Position numbers and translations under genes: made by a program. Below, piece by piece: positions 36,265 to 49,500 of a stretch of 64,000 nucleotides of DNA (its first letter is position 1; each line of letters begins with the position of its first letter). The stretch is from Pseudoscleropodium purum (lineage: Eukaryota > Streptophyta > Bryopsida > Hypnales > Brachytheciaceae). Below the pieces are notes generated by a model. It had not been told where the DNA came from, did no database searches, and saw only the letters and a list, made by a program, of their open reading frames with translations. The stretch covers positions 6,200,001 to 6,264,000 of the forward strand of contig OZ017797.1 of the NCBI GenBank assembly GCA_963969395.1, read 5' to 3'.

Positions 36265-39200
36265 CTACTTGTGGGGAGTCTTCTCTGGGCTTGCTTGCGG
36301 TTTCTTCATACGCTCGTACTCGAGACGGAGTTCCTCCAGCCTCTTGGAAACCTGGAAGAAGAATTTGGGTGAACAGAAAGCATATCAAAGATGTAGGTGG
36401 ACACAGCAATCTGACTGACCAAAGAGGTGATGTAAGCGTATACATTATTACAAAAACTGTAGGATAAACACAGGGTCACGACGGGCAAAGAATCACAGGA
36501 CCAAAACGAGAGGACTGAAAGATAGCTAGATGATCAACCTTGATATTGTAAGCTAGTGGCAGAAGGACATCTGGCTGCAAAGCATCTTCCGGAAAATTGC
36601 GAAGAGCATGGACTAGCTTTTCAAAAGGCAACTTGACCTGCCAATCAATATAGATTGTAAGTAATCGTAAAGTAAAGTCCAGTCAGAACAGTTTAGAACA
36701 GTCCAGTAAAGCGCAAGACGCAGAATTCACACGTGGAATCATGGATTTCGTTATACACAACGGAAGACAATCATTCTCGGGAGCACTTGAGTCACTGAAA
36801 AACAAAACACAGGCATCGGGTACGAATAAAACAAAATATATTAGACAATCACAATGATACGATCTAGCCAAATACAGAACTGTTTACTTACTAGATCGTC
36901 CTGGCAGTATTTCAGAAGAGCAAGCCCAAGTCTGAAAATAATCTTCACTCCCTGCCATCGAACTCATATTAATTTCCCAACACCACTGGAAAGGAGAATA
37001 ATTCTCAAGGTAATTCAGGAGACAAAAACAGGTCCGACGAGGACACAAAGATCCAAAATGGTTTCCATATCTTAACAGATTCGATTAGCAACAGGTCAGA
37101 ATCATCGAAACTACAGGCAACTATCCGTGACAAAGAGAAGTGCTCTAACATACGTAGTACAGTAAAGCAGGAATATCTCCCTCAACAAAATGTTTCATGC
37201 AACATGCTCAGAAATTCCCCTGTGCTAGCACTCCTGTTGATGGTATTCAATACCTACCTCTCGATGAAATAAGCAACTGATGTCATGAATCCAATCAAAA
37301 GTGGACACAGCAGCTAAAAGGGAGAGAAATGAGAAAAACCTCGTGCAGGAACACATCCCATATTCGCAGGGCCAGCGAGAAGGGGAAGGAGTAAGAAAAG
37401 ACGGTGATGAACCACTGACTCGCATACATGCTTGGATTGATCATCTCCTTTTCAAAATGCGCTCCAACTTTTGGCACAAGCTCTTTAACCAACCTCTCAA
37501 ATTGAAAGAGATATTGCTGAACCAGTGGGAGACCAACCTGTGAAAAGGGAATAACATGACATAAACACCCATACTTTTAGGTGGAACATACTCCATCAGA
37601 AACTTAAATATGGATTAAAATTTCCTGCTTTGAATCCTTTGGGGAAATAGCAACATGGCTATGTAGAAAGTAATAGCACCCATGATAGATGGCCTTACCA
37701 AGTAAAGACCTTCCATGGGTGCATGAACAGCACCTTTCAGTAGGGCAACTAGTAGCCAAAATGCATCTTCCTCACTCATGTAAAGTAAAAGCAAGCCTGC
37801 TAAGAACCCCATCCCCTGCATACAGATGAAGCTGTGAGAGGATATCCTGAAGCTCCTGCAAGTATAATTCAAGCTCAGAAGCATGATGGGAAACTCTGAA
37901 ACAAAAAAATTTGAAGTTTCGTTACAGGCACCTGCACATAGCCCACATCTCGGTCGTAAACCGAGTAAGCCTTGAGGACGTTGTACAGAGCCCGTTGACC
38001 GGGTCCATGTCTCTGCTGAAAAAATACGTGAGATGGGAAGGTTCGCGAGATGTCTCTTATTATGTCTAACTCTGCTGCAGATGTTTCGTAAAGCACCAAT
38101 TGCTGCAAATCCAAGAGACGATTGTGAGCAAGAATGTTTTTTTAATAAGACGTCGTTTTCAGCTGCGCTTCCTATCAACACTCCAGTGAACTTCAACATA
38201 AGAATGCAAATTACAACGCTCAGCCCACGTAAAGGTCCTTGTCCATTGACGTCAACAAATCTGCAACATGAACTGAAGCATAACGTTGCAGTGGACAGCA
38301 GAAATTGGGTCCGATGGTGAACCTCATAAATCCCTTGATTCATAAGCAGCAGATCACGACTGCCCGAGATCAATTGCCAGACAAGTCCCCGTAGACAGTC
38401 AGGAATGCCCTTGCGCACTCGTCGTTTCACGACCTGCGGTTTCCTGCGCACATAGTGCTTCCAATCTGTGCCTCCAACTCCAATCATCTTGCGCCATTTG
38501 CGCAACCTCCGCTCCTCCCTGCGTATCACGAGCACGGGATCACTTCTCAGGGAAACCTCACTTCGAACAGGTTTGAAAATCCCCCACATGAAAAAAACAC
38601 ATGAGAAAAGTAGAGAATACTAAAACCGTTAACGACCTGATACGGTCTCCTACATACACCCCACAACTTCACTTCTATTCGTACACTTGGGTATGAGCAT
38701 GACTAGCCTGAAAGTCTATGATCACTCATCTTTGAATGGATATGGGGTTATTTACGGTCAATCACAGTGGTCTACAATCCCCCACTTGAATGATCGCATA
38801 TGAATTGCATACTTCGTGATAAAAATTCGATCTCAACAGACTAGGGAGGGAGTGTTGTACCCAACGTAATCTCTCCAAAACTCTAAACTGTTCTCCCCAA
38901 AATCACACTCATACATGTGGCAAAATGCTTGAAGTGACCCAAATAGTACCCTCGACCTGAATTGATGAACTCAATTATAATTCTCTTATAATTCCTTATA
39001 ATTCTCGGATGCGGAGCAAACCTTTCCCGATCACTTTGAGGACGGCCCTTGGAGGGAGCAGAAGCTGGAGATGTCGGGGTCGACTTCACGAAACCATATC
39101 TGTCAACGGGGCGTAGCGGCGGAACAGGACCTGGTTTGAATTCTAATTCATCGGCCTCCGTTTGCCGCCTCTCGCCATCAGTAGGACCATTAATCGTCAT
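36265..39200 (-). CDS. TBC-domain Rab GTPase-activating protein
   Basis: TBC proteins speed GTP hydrolysis on Rab GTPases with an Arg and a Gln finger and so switch off membrane traffic. Minus-strand exons are 39200-39022, 38560-38323, 38102-37932, 37815-37699, 37537-37340, 36951-36892, 36637-36539 and 36351-36265, giving 382 aa in frame. The TBC domain starts in exon 2 (GIPDCLRGLVWQLISGS) and runs to exon 6. The Arg-finger motif IIRDISR (R159) and the Gln-finger motif YVQ (194-196) are intact, as are NPSMYASQWFITVFSYSFP and the FRLGLALLKYC block. All but the first intron lie in phase 0. A basic RREERRLRKWRKMIGVGG segment precedes the domain. This is close to a compact plant TBC subfamily of about 400 aa (EVI5/TBC1D10-like in animals). 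The junction between exons 1 and 2 is the least certain. Confidence 0.94.
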
Positions 39201-40700
39201 CCCGGCTGCCTCCCATCAACCGGATGAGCTCAACATACTGCCGTGACAAAACCATCGTCAGTATTCTCGTCTCCTTGAAGCATCGACACAAGGTATCATA
39301 CTACACTGCTTTTCATACTCTGTAAACACTGACTGTCAGGTCAAACGAGGAAGATCGTATTTCCAAAATTTAACAAAATAGAGCCTCTGCTTAGTTGCAG
39401 TCTTTAGTTGTAGCTACTTAAGGAGATGAAGTCTTCAACCTGATGCTGGGCAAAACGAACTTTACGTATAGGCGAAGGTTGCACTACTATCACGACTTTG
39501 GCAAATCCAGTCATGCGATGACCATGATAAACCACCAAAGTCCGCATCAAAAAACATCTTACGTAATCAGCTCCACCGTTCCAATCATAGCAAGAAACGT
39601 GCACGCAAGTTTCCACAACAAATGCTCTTTCCGCATCATACTCGGATCACAATGCTTCCATCGCATACGCATTCCCCCATCCATGTGCAAACTCCGCGAT
39701 CCACTTCAAGCCAAAAAATAGGTTGAGATACTCCCGACGGAATTCTAGGGTTTCAACAGTCCACCCCCCGAGACTCACAACACGCAGCTCTCCGGACTTA
39801 CCACATGCAAACAACAGACTCTAGTCTTCTTCTTGCGCTCTCTCTTCCAGAATTTCGGCAGCAATAAACATTCATTCCCTCATACTTCAAATGAACACAA
39901 TGTTGACCCAGACTATCATCCAAAACAAGAATTACACCTCAACGAAGGATCCTCAACGTCGCAAATTCTTCAGATCAAAACAACAACAGTTCCGATTCAC
40001 AATATCACCATCCCTCTCACAGCTGGCTCATCCTAAACAAAACCGTACACCCACTCTCCTACCCAGCAAAAAAAAACGAAATAAAAAAAGACAGTCTCCC
40101 GAATACTCACCAAGGCGGCAACAACAAGCCTTCCTCCATAGCCAGAAGAACCAGATCCCGTCACAGCAACCTCGCCATTCTAACCCTTGTCGTACATTCC
40201 CTCAAATCGCCCAAAAAAAAGGGAACCCAGTAGTGTCGCCGATTGAAGATGAGTGCGCCTGCCGCATCACTACTCCATCACACTAGTTTGTGGGTGGCAG
40301 AAAATGCAACGACTACTGACGTGTGCTACTAGTAAGCTTCGTGTTGTTGTTGCTGTTGCCCATGTGCGCAACGGCTCGTCAGTCCCATGCCTGATGAGAC
40401 GAGATCGTCCAAGCTGTGCACGACGGTTGCTGCCGCCGAGGAGATGACGGCAGTAATTCGGCGAAGGAAACAAGGCTACTGCGACGTTGGGCCCGTGCCT
40501 TCGACGCAAATTTGGCTATTGCAGTGAGGGGAGGGGATACACGACGGATTGGCAGACGTCGTGATTCCTGCAACAGGGGAAATCCGTCAGGCAAACGATG
40601 AGAAGACGGCGGAAAGACGGGGCTGGAACTTCCTCTTCTTCTTCTCCTTCTTTGTTTCGTCCCCTTTCGCCACGGTCTTAGCCTAAGACCGTGTGATTGT
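39201..40700. promoter_or_regulatory. Upstream region of the TBC gene
   Basis: The GC content is higher than in the spacers on either side, as expected for a 5' leader, possible noncoding exons and promoter. Several open frames on both strands (for example 40270-40509 minus and 40379-40786 minus) lack family features and are composition artefacts. A perfect 12-base inverted pair, GTCTTAGCCTAAGAC-like, sits near 40675-40690. Confidence 0.4.
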
Positions 40701-43700
40701 ACGATATTGTAATGACGTGGGTCGGAGATGCGTATGTATGCGTATGTCTGCAAAGAGCGTGACACCTGGAAATTTGGTGAGAACAATTTTAAAACAACCT
40801 CATTAGAAGATTTTCAGCAACTGCAGAGGGGCTGCGAGTTCCCAAGGCTGCCACTGTCAGGGGAACAGCCTCGCAGCTGCTGCGTGACGTGGCATGGCAA
40901 TTGCCACAACACAAAAAAAAAAAATTTAAAATTTAAAAAAAAATTCTGCTTTTGTTCCATTATAAGTTTTTTTAAATTAAAAAATTAAAAAATTAAAAAA
41001 AACTAACAACAAGAATAGCGTAAACAAGGTCGGAGAAACAGGCCTAAAATGGCCCTCTTGACCCCCCAAAAATCTTCTAATGCTTTTAGAGGCACCATTA
41101 AGTTCACACCCAAAATTTGATAAGGGTGCGGAGCCCTTCAAATTATCTTCTAAGATTAAATGTAGATAGATTCTTGAACTATATTGCAAATTTTTAATAG
41201 AATCTTTGTCTTGCATTCTAAATAAAATAATTTGTGATTGGTCCATTAACTATATATTGGAGCATAATAGAGAATGTGATTGGATCCCTTGAATTTGAAA
41301 GTGGGATGAATCTAGAATTTGAATGGGGCCAATGTAGAAAGCTAAACTAAGGATTTTTAAAGACTTACATTGACCTCAATACATTAACCAATGTTTAAAG
41401 GGTTATGTCAAAGAGGCAAAATTTGTCCAAATAGAGCCACGCATCATCCACAAAAATATTGATCATAGATATTAGTTTACACAAGGAAGAGTTGAAATCG
41501 AATTTCCACCATAGATATTTTGAAAAACTCATGTCATCTTATAGTAATTACAGGATGACATATATGTGGCACTTTTGATTGAATTAAATTAAATTATGTC
41601 AAATTTGATCTTTTTGTATGATATTTCTTGTTGTCAAGCTTTTAATCCCTTAAAGACCAAAATCACTATAGGGGACAAAATGAATGCTAGGCAAGCTCCC
41701 ACAATCTCAATTTTTGTTGGAATTTTTTCGAATTTTTTTGAAAGATAGAAAAACATATTAGCTTTGGGGGAATATAATTTTTTATGTCAATTAGTGTAGA
41801 GGAGCAAAAGTTATGCCATCCTTAGTACAATTTTTACCTCACCAGGTAGCAAAAAAAAGTCACAAAAACTTGAAAATAAAATAATTTTTTTCTTATAGAC
41901 CATATTTTTGTCTGCATGGAAAGATTGGGTTCATTCCATTTGATTTCATAATATCAAAGTTGTAGAGCATCTTATTTTTTAAGCAATAATAATGAAAATA
42001 ACATATTAGATTTGTTTTTTAACTCAAATTTCATAAATTTTTCAAATAAAAAAGTTCCACAAGGTTGAATTTGCTTTCAAGAACAATCTCACTTTTGAAA
42101 TTAGTGTATTTCAATTCCATCTTAGAGATATTGATAATTTTGTTTTCCTTCTATCTCGTATCTATTTCTACTCAAGGGTCATTGCACGAAATATTGTGCA
42201 TTTTCTATAGCGATTTTGCAAAATCTGAATTTTAGAACTAGAATATTAGGAGTACTTTATAGCATAACAACCTCAACCATTGATTGAAAAAATCAATAGC
42301 TAACAATATCTTTCAAGTACTATAGACTATTTGTGAGTATTTAAATAATACTAAGTGGAAAAAAAGATTGTCATAGAAAATGGATACAATGAAGTATGAA
42401 TTAATAATAAATAGAAAATCATGAACAAAAACCCCTTAAAAAATAACCATTTGTGAGGACTTGATGGTGATCAAATTTCACCAAAAAAATGAAGTTGAAA
42501 CCGTTTTTAATATTCAAAAGTGCTCATACAAGGGAACCCTATTTGGATGGACATAGAAGACATAAAAAAAGTATATTTTTAGATGCCCTTTAATGAGGCA
42601 TATGTTCACCTAATATAGGAATAGACCACCAAAATTTCAACTCTAAATCATTCAATTGGGTACCATAAATGTAATGAAAACTCCAAAATCTCGAAGTCTA
42701 ATAAATTAATAAAAATAAAATATAAATATAAATTTAATTTTTTTTTCTAAAAAATAGAGAATCTCATGACCATCAAGTTGGATATCTCTAATAGAAATTT
42801 TAAGTTCTTAGGACTTAAGATTCAAAAATTATATTAGAAGACATCAACATTACTTCAATTTTGATGGAGAATAGGATAGGTGTTTCTTGCAATGGCCTTT
42901 CACAAATTTTTTAAGAATGAAAGTTAAGTATTTTTATTCTAGTTTTCTTTTAAAACTCTAAACTCAATCTTTTATGATAGTTTTTATTATTCAAAATATT
43001 TAATGCAAAAATGAAGTGAGAATTTTTTAAATCAAATAATATAATTAGACAAGGTACCAAAGAACTTGTTTTCTTTAATTTAAACACAAATATTTTGTAA
43101 TTTATGCATTCAAAGTTTCTAAAATTTATTCCACACTTTCTATACTAGTCTAGTACAGGTTTTTGTAGTTGGATATGTTAGAAAATCAATTTTCACAATT
43201 TTTTGCATTTTAAAATGGAGATGGCATTTTTGAGTATTTTTGACAAAGAAAAGGCCATGGTCTTTTAGGATTAAAAATGGACCTTTAGGATCAAGAAGCT
43301 TTTTCTTTATTGCATTTATCTATTTTGAGCAAAATAGAAAGCTATAATTAATAGTGTGATGCAACTATTTATATTCACCATCAAAGGTGAAGTTTGTTAT
43401 TTATGGATGAACATTCATTTATTCATCCTCCAAAAGTATACAATTCATTTGGAAAGAGAAATTTATGATATCAAGATTTTGTCGCCAAATTTCACGATTT
43501 CATTTGTTGTAGAAATGAGACTTTATTTCCAAATATATATAATTGAATTTTATGGGTCCTCAAGAAAATCCCCTGGTCTACGTTGTATAGTTAGCAAAAT
43601 TTACTCCTATACTATTTTAACACTATTTATATCAAACACAAAGATGCCCTTTAATGGAAAAAAACATATGTGCTCTAGATTAAATGAAACATAATAAAAT

Positions 43701-43829
43701 TCAACAAAATTAGAAGTTTCTTGTTGTCTATCATACGTTAGAATCATGTTCGACAACGTAATATTTTGTTTTTTAATGTTGAATGGTTTTGGCACTTGTA
43801 GCTATTTGTTTTTTTTATTTTCATCCATC
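40701..43829. other. AT-rich spacer
   Basis: An A/T homopolymer-rich block at 40910-41000 is followed by about 2.8 kb of unclassified AT-rich DNA. Short motifs such as CTTAAAGACCAAAAT (around 41650) recall the dispersed repeat at 22546 but are too short to assign. No gene or RNA was recognised. Confidence 0.35.
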
Positions 43830-44115
43830 AGAACTCTATTAGTTTGGTTGTTGTGTCTTTTCTTAATTATTGTTCTTTTATTACCACACCTTTTCTTGGT
43901 TATTGTGTCTCTTCTTGATTGATGTTGTTTGATTATGATGTCTTTTCTCAGTGGTGGTGTCTTTTCTTTATTACTATTTTTTTATTACCACGTATTTTCT
44001 TGGTTGTTGTTCCTTTTCTTTATTGTTTTTTTTTTATTACAATGTCTTTTCTTGGTAGTTATGTCTTTTTTTTATTACTATTTTTTATTACCACATCTTT
44101 TCTTGGTTGTTGTAT
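43830..44115. repeat. 52-bp T-rich minisatellite
   Basis: A degenerate tandem array; the anchor ATTACCAC(A)..TTTTCTTGG recurs at about 43880, 43984, 44036 and 44088. The spacings are 104, 52 and 52, so the unit is 52 bp with about five copies. It produces spurious hydrophobic Phe/Leu open frames in two plus-strand frames. Confidence 0.8.
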
Positions 44116-46575
44116 ATTTTTAACTTATTGATGATCATTCTTTAAAATGTTTTAGAGTTTTATGCTTGAAAATGTTACTTTTAGCAATTTCCTATATAAA
44201 TTTGAAATATTTCCAAAATTAGGCAATATAAAAGAAATATTTATACAATCTTTTGGACATTTCACTTATAATATTTCAAATATTCAAGACATTTCAAAAT
44301 ATATATAATTTATGTCTAAAATTTTACCCTCACATAAGATATACAAAAGGCAAAATATTCTACCAATACCAAATTCTAAGTATGCAACCAACAAGTGAAG
44401 CCTATGGGAGAATTTGACTTCGAAGAGTTGACCTAAACATCTAGGGAAGATTGAAAATTAGCATTACAAAAAATAACTAATAGAAAATGTTCCCTTACTT
44501 ATTTTTTGATTATTTTTTAACATAATTGGATGGTAATTATAAAAATGACTTCTTGTTAAACATTGTTAAAAATTTGAGAAGCAAAATTTTAACACATTGG
44601 TAAACTTATTAAACATTGTGAAGAAAACCTTTAAAACCAAAGCAAGGGGGTGGCTTTTAATGGTTCTCATCATAAAAAGTTGAGCTGTTTAGATACACAA
44701 AATAAAGAACAAGGATTGTCAAATTATAGGTCATTTTTGATTAATTTATTTTTGATTATATGGAATCAAATGATAGTTGAGATTTATTTATAAATACTAC
44801 TACAAAGGAAGCTTTACATCAATAAATGTTACATCTACATCAAAAGAAAGAGTGAGAAGGCCCTCACTCAAAGACTAGATGTGCTATATGAACAAGGCCT
44901 CTCACAGAATAGATTTTTGGATTTAGAACAAAAATTTGGAATGAAAAATTTGGAAAAAATAAACTTTCTTTTTTCCAATTTCTTTATTTATAAGATTTTA
45001 GAGTTACAAATGAAAAAGCACTCTTTGTGCTGTACAAAGAGTAGTGCATCTCCAATTACTAAAGAAACAACATCTAAAATCACACAAATAAACAATTCAA
45101 CATGGTTCCCATTAATGCATTGAAAAACTTTTTTGTGGGGTCTTATTGGTAGTCAAAAGGGGATTCTATATTCCCCTAGAATGCTTTTTTTGGACACCAT
45201 ATAAATAAAAAATGAATGTTCAAAGTATTGAAAACGGGTGTTTCTAAAACCAACTTGGACTCCCATGAATAGTGAGCATACATTTTAGGTAAGAATGTTT
45301 AGGGGTCAGTTTTAGAAAGGGTGTAAAATTAGGCACAGTTACTTTATACACTTTTGAATTGGCAATCAAAACAAGATGCTCCAATTACTCATTCAAAAAC
45401 CATCACAAATATTGAGATATTGGACAATTCATTTTCAAGGAATGTTGTCATAAGCACCAAAAGCCCTCATCTCATCTTAGGCACAAAAGCAACCAACACT
45501 TTCTAAGAAAGTGCCCAGATGGTGATTGTTGAAAACTTGGTGAAACAATGTATTTCTACATTTATCCATCTTTTGGACCAAAAAACACTTTTCAATCATA
45601 TTCATTCACTTCTTCATCCAAATTTGGCAACTTCATCCACATTTTCATAGAAATGGAAAATTTCTAGCAAAAAAAGATTACTTTTCTCTGGCTAAAAAGT
45701 ACAAATTTATTTTGAAATGGTACAATCTGGCCCCACCGGTGCAAGAAAAAAGGGCTGGAAGCAACCTGTTTCATTAGGAGTGAAGGAGAGTCGCCATTTG
45801 CCTCACTGAACACTGTTACGAGACAAGATTAGAAAACCAGAAAGCGCGAAGCCTCAATGGATCAAGGAGGAGCATGAAGTCGGACACTTATCCAGCGAAA
45901 GTATTCCACAGTTCCAGCATCCAGGTGCGAAAGACATCTAGGAATAGCACTACTTTAAGCGTTTCAGAGTAGTTTCAGGTTATCACAAGACACATGCTCG
46001 TCTTTTCCATGACTAACTTCAGAGACCACCTGCAAAACAGATCAATATGTAGATTCCTTCCATAATAATCAGAGAAAGAACGTTCATAGAATGACGTCAC
46101 TCACATTCGAATCAGTTCAAATCTAAGACGGTATTTAGGAAATATGGTAGTAAGTCAATTCAAGACGCAAACAGTTCATGTTTGTACCAGTATACTAGCA
46201 GCAAGCAGATGAAGAACACGAGATTACGAACTCGCTCACTGGTATTGCACGATGTCACGTGAGATATAACCGAAGCAAGGCATGCAAACGAATGTTTACA
46301 TTGAATTGAGATCCTCACTCTTTGACGAATATCAAAGAAAAAACTCATGCATCCATGTGACTCTTCATTCTGCCAAACTTGCTTGAACGTGGCAATGCGC
46401 CAGTCCTATAGCATCGGGAAACGGTTGCCAATGACAATTTTTTCAAGAAGAAAACTAGAGACTAGGACTAAGACATGGGCAATCTTCAAGCAAGTGCAGT
46501 TTCTGCACTTAGCTTTCAGAGTTTGCATTATTAACTAACCTCACTTCCAAATGTTGAAATCATTACCCTCAGCTA
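44116..46575. other. AT-rich spacer and 3' flank of cyclin H
   Basis: AT-rich with no recognised gene to about 45700, then mixed-composition sequence (45720-46575) that is probably the 3' UTR of the minus-strand cyclin H gene. The open frame at 44881-45123 has no family signature. Confidence 0.4.
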
Positions 46576-49500
46576 TCAAGGAATCCTCTCTCTTGTTAAC
46601 TGCAATGCCTTTTCTTCCAACCTGCAAAAATGGAAACCTTCATTTTTTCACTATCAAGAGTTGATATTTCTCAGTCAAAATCAAGCATGAATACAATGAG
46701 AGTCCTAACTCAAAATTTGAAAACTGTTTATCAATTCAAAACTCTTCCCAGAAGCCTCAGTATAAAATTCTAACTTCGTCCATGACATAATACTCACCAT
46801 GGCTTGTGTGATCGACATATGGCGAAAACAAAGAGCAGATTTGTGACATTCCAGTCCCAGCACTTGTACCTAAATCATTACATCTCCCTCACTTTGTCTT
46901 CTTTTGGCACTGTGTGGCATATTGAGATCCCTGTAAACCATAACATCACTGAGTTTCTTCGGTTTATGAAGACGGTCTCAAATTTACGCAGTTTTAAGTT
47001 TAGGTTGCAATAAAATATATAACTGAAGAAATCGCATGATAAAACCAATTGAAGTAAGAATACTGAGGACAGCATACAGGGGTTCAGAATCATCGACGGC
47101 GTTGGACATTGCAACATCACTAGGTGGTCGCTTGCGCTCGCCTTTCTTCGGCTTGCGGTCGCGTTTTCCCTTACTCCTGCAATTTGCAATTACATAATGT
47201 GTCTAAAGAACCCTCATGGAATAACGAAAGAATTTTTTTTTATAGCATCAGATCACATTGGCTACATTGTCTAGGTTTGCAAAAAGTTTTTGAGAGATGA
47301 AGAAACGTACTCATCCTGTAACCTGGGATTTCTACAATACTTAAGCTTGAGATCAATGTGCCTCACTTCCGTCTCTAAGGGCTGTTTAGTCCCCTTGACC
47401 TGTCAGTTGAAATAACAAAACACAAATTAGCTCTCATTTCGTTTCTGAACGGCAATACATATCCCAACAAAATTTTAAGTGACACACCAGCAATAAATAT
47501 AAGCAGAGGTATTTCGACTACTAAGTTGTCTTGGCAGGATTCTTCAGTGCTGAACACTGTATCTTACCAGAGATTGAATGGCATCAACCTTGGCAATCAA
47601 TTCGGCATACGATTGCTGCAACCTTTTATGTTCTGGTAGAGCTTGGAGGTACCTGGATCCATGGGGATGATGTTAGATCACAGAGCACCAGCATGTGCAG
47701 TTTCACACCTTCATATCTTGATGAACAAGGCATTCGTGTGAAACACCTTGGAACCGTTCATATGCCGAACAAACACCCTCAGTGAGCATGTACCGAAATT
47801 GAAAAAAGAAAAAAAAGAATGAACTCAAAACACATCACCTAACCACAATCAAGTCATTGTGAAAAGTGGTACCCGTCAAAATCAACCTTGAACTCTTCCT
47901 GGTTGGCAATGCGCAGCGCAGCTAATGCTAACTTCAGACGCAAAAGAAAACGGTTCTGTCAGCCTAACTGACTAAGAGCTGGAGACTCTATTCCTTAGTA
48001 ATGCTTTCGCAAAGTATAGTTTCACAACTAGAGTCTCCAGGTAATACTGTTCAGTGGTGAAAAAATTCCGTAGTATTACTTTTCAGCACGACTAATGTAC
48101 CACAAATGATATTATCCAAACTAAAAACTCTCAAAAACCAGCAGCAACCGTATGGATAAATTGAAGTCTATTCTAGAAACAAGAAAATTGGACTAGTTAA
48201 AGACAAACCTGGCCTGGCGGATAAAGAAGAGGAGCATCTGTAAGCATCATGTTATCCACAACAGATGCTGCTGCTGTTCGCAACCCCTGTTAAGAAAGGA
48301 ATCAAAATTTACAGGTACATATAATATGAACTTGAAAAAGTGCTCCGTCGTCAAGATTCAGGACAGATTCTAGCAGGCTACTCAATGTGAAGAGTTTGGT
48401 TTTCATTCGTCCATGCATTTCTAATAAAAAACTTATAGTTAGCAGATGAACATTTGGACAATTCGAATTTCCCAAAACTGCTTCGTGTGAAGTTTTCCTA
48501 AAATAGATACACTAAGATCATGTCTCACCAAAGCATTCAAATTATTACTCCAAGTTGCATTGAACATCAGACCAATGCAGATTGTCAAATAAAACCAGTA
48601 GCTGAAGAGATAGGATTCTTAGGGGGGGAATTAACATGCCCATATCTTAATATAGATTCTGGTGTAGACAGAATTAGGTTATATCTAGCGAGAAAAAAAG
48701 CAGAGTACTAATCCTAACAGACAGTCAATTCTTTGCAGGCTGCAAAGACTGTTAAAATATCACTGCTGATAGTTAGGACAATGTGGGGACAATAAAAAAG
48801 AAAACCAATGTACGAGTCTCACCTGCAATGCTTGCAAGCCAGCTGGGCCAATCCGTTGCACAAAGGGCTGCAGAGCACCACGTACCAAAATCAGCAAACA
48901 CACAGCTATGCTTGATTAACAACGGTAAAGAATATGGTTTGCTTGAATCCGGTGACATATAGCTATCTACATTTTCTGTTAAAAACTACGCAGAGGAGTT
49001 TAGAGAAAATTTCAGTAAAAACTCAAGGCAAAGAAACCAAAATGATAACGAGTCTCCCAAAAAATAGTGCATATCTAAAATCTGCAGGAGCAGCTTTTGT
49101 TATACGAGTGAACAATGTGCACTCAGAAGGTTTACCTCTAAATCGTAGATGAAGCCTTCCATTGAGCGATACGGGGTGTATACAATGAGCTCAAATTCTA
49201 AGCCCTGAATGAAAAGAAGGCTCAAAGCCAAGTTATTTAGTTATTCAAATTCTAGCCCTACACAAAATAAGAGTTGGGCCAAAACTGCACCAAAAGAGGC
49301 AACAGGACTACCGATGATAGTCAACCTTCAATTCATTTCAGAAAGAACAAATGGTCTCTCCAAGTAATATACACCATTCTACTCCGAACAAAAACCCTGA
49401 TAAATTGTCTGACTGACAACACAGAACAAAACCATGGACACATAGGTGAGGTACATACTTGTAACACAATCATCTCATTTTTTAGGACCACTTGTGGATC

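Noticed and set aside
36683..36871. Possible extra TBC-gene exon at about 36725-36800 (minus)
   Set aside because: It has an acceptor-like end, but the exons on either side join in phase 0 and match the family without it (DDL directly followed by VKLPFEKLVHAL).
40253..40786. Overlapping open frames on both strands upstream of the TBC gene
   Set aside because: Arg/Pro/Ser-rich, mutually overlapping and without family motifs; more likely leader or promoter DNA of higher GC.
43919..44131. Hydrophobic open frames that look like membrane proteins
   Set aside because: The T-rich 52-bp minisatellite gives Phe/Leu in two plus-strand frames at once, a composition effect.
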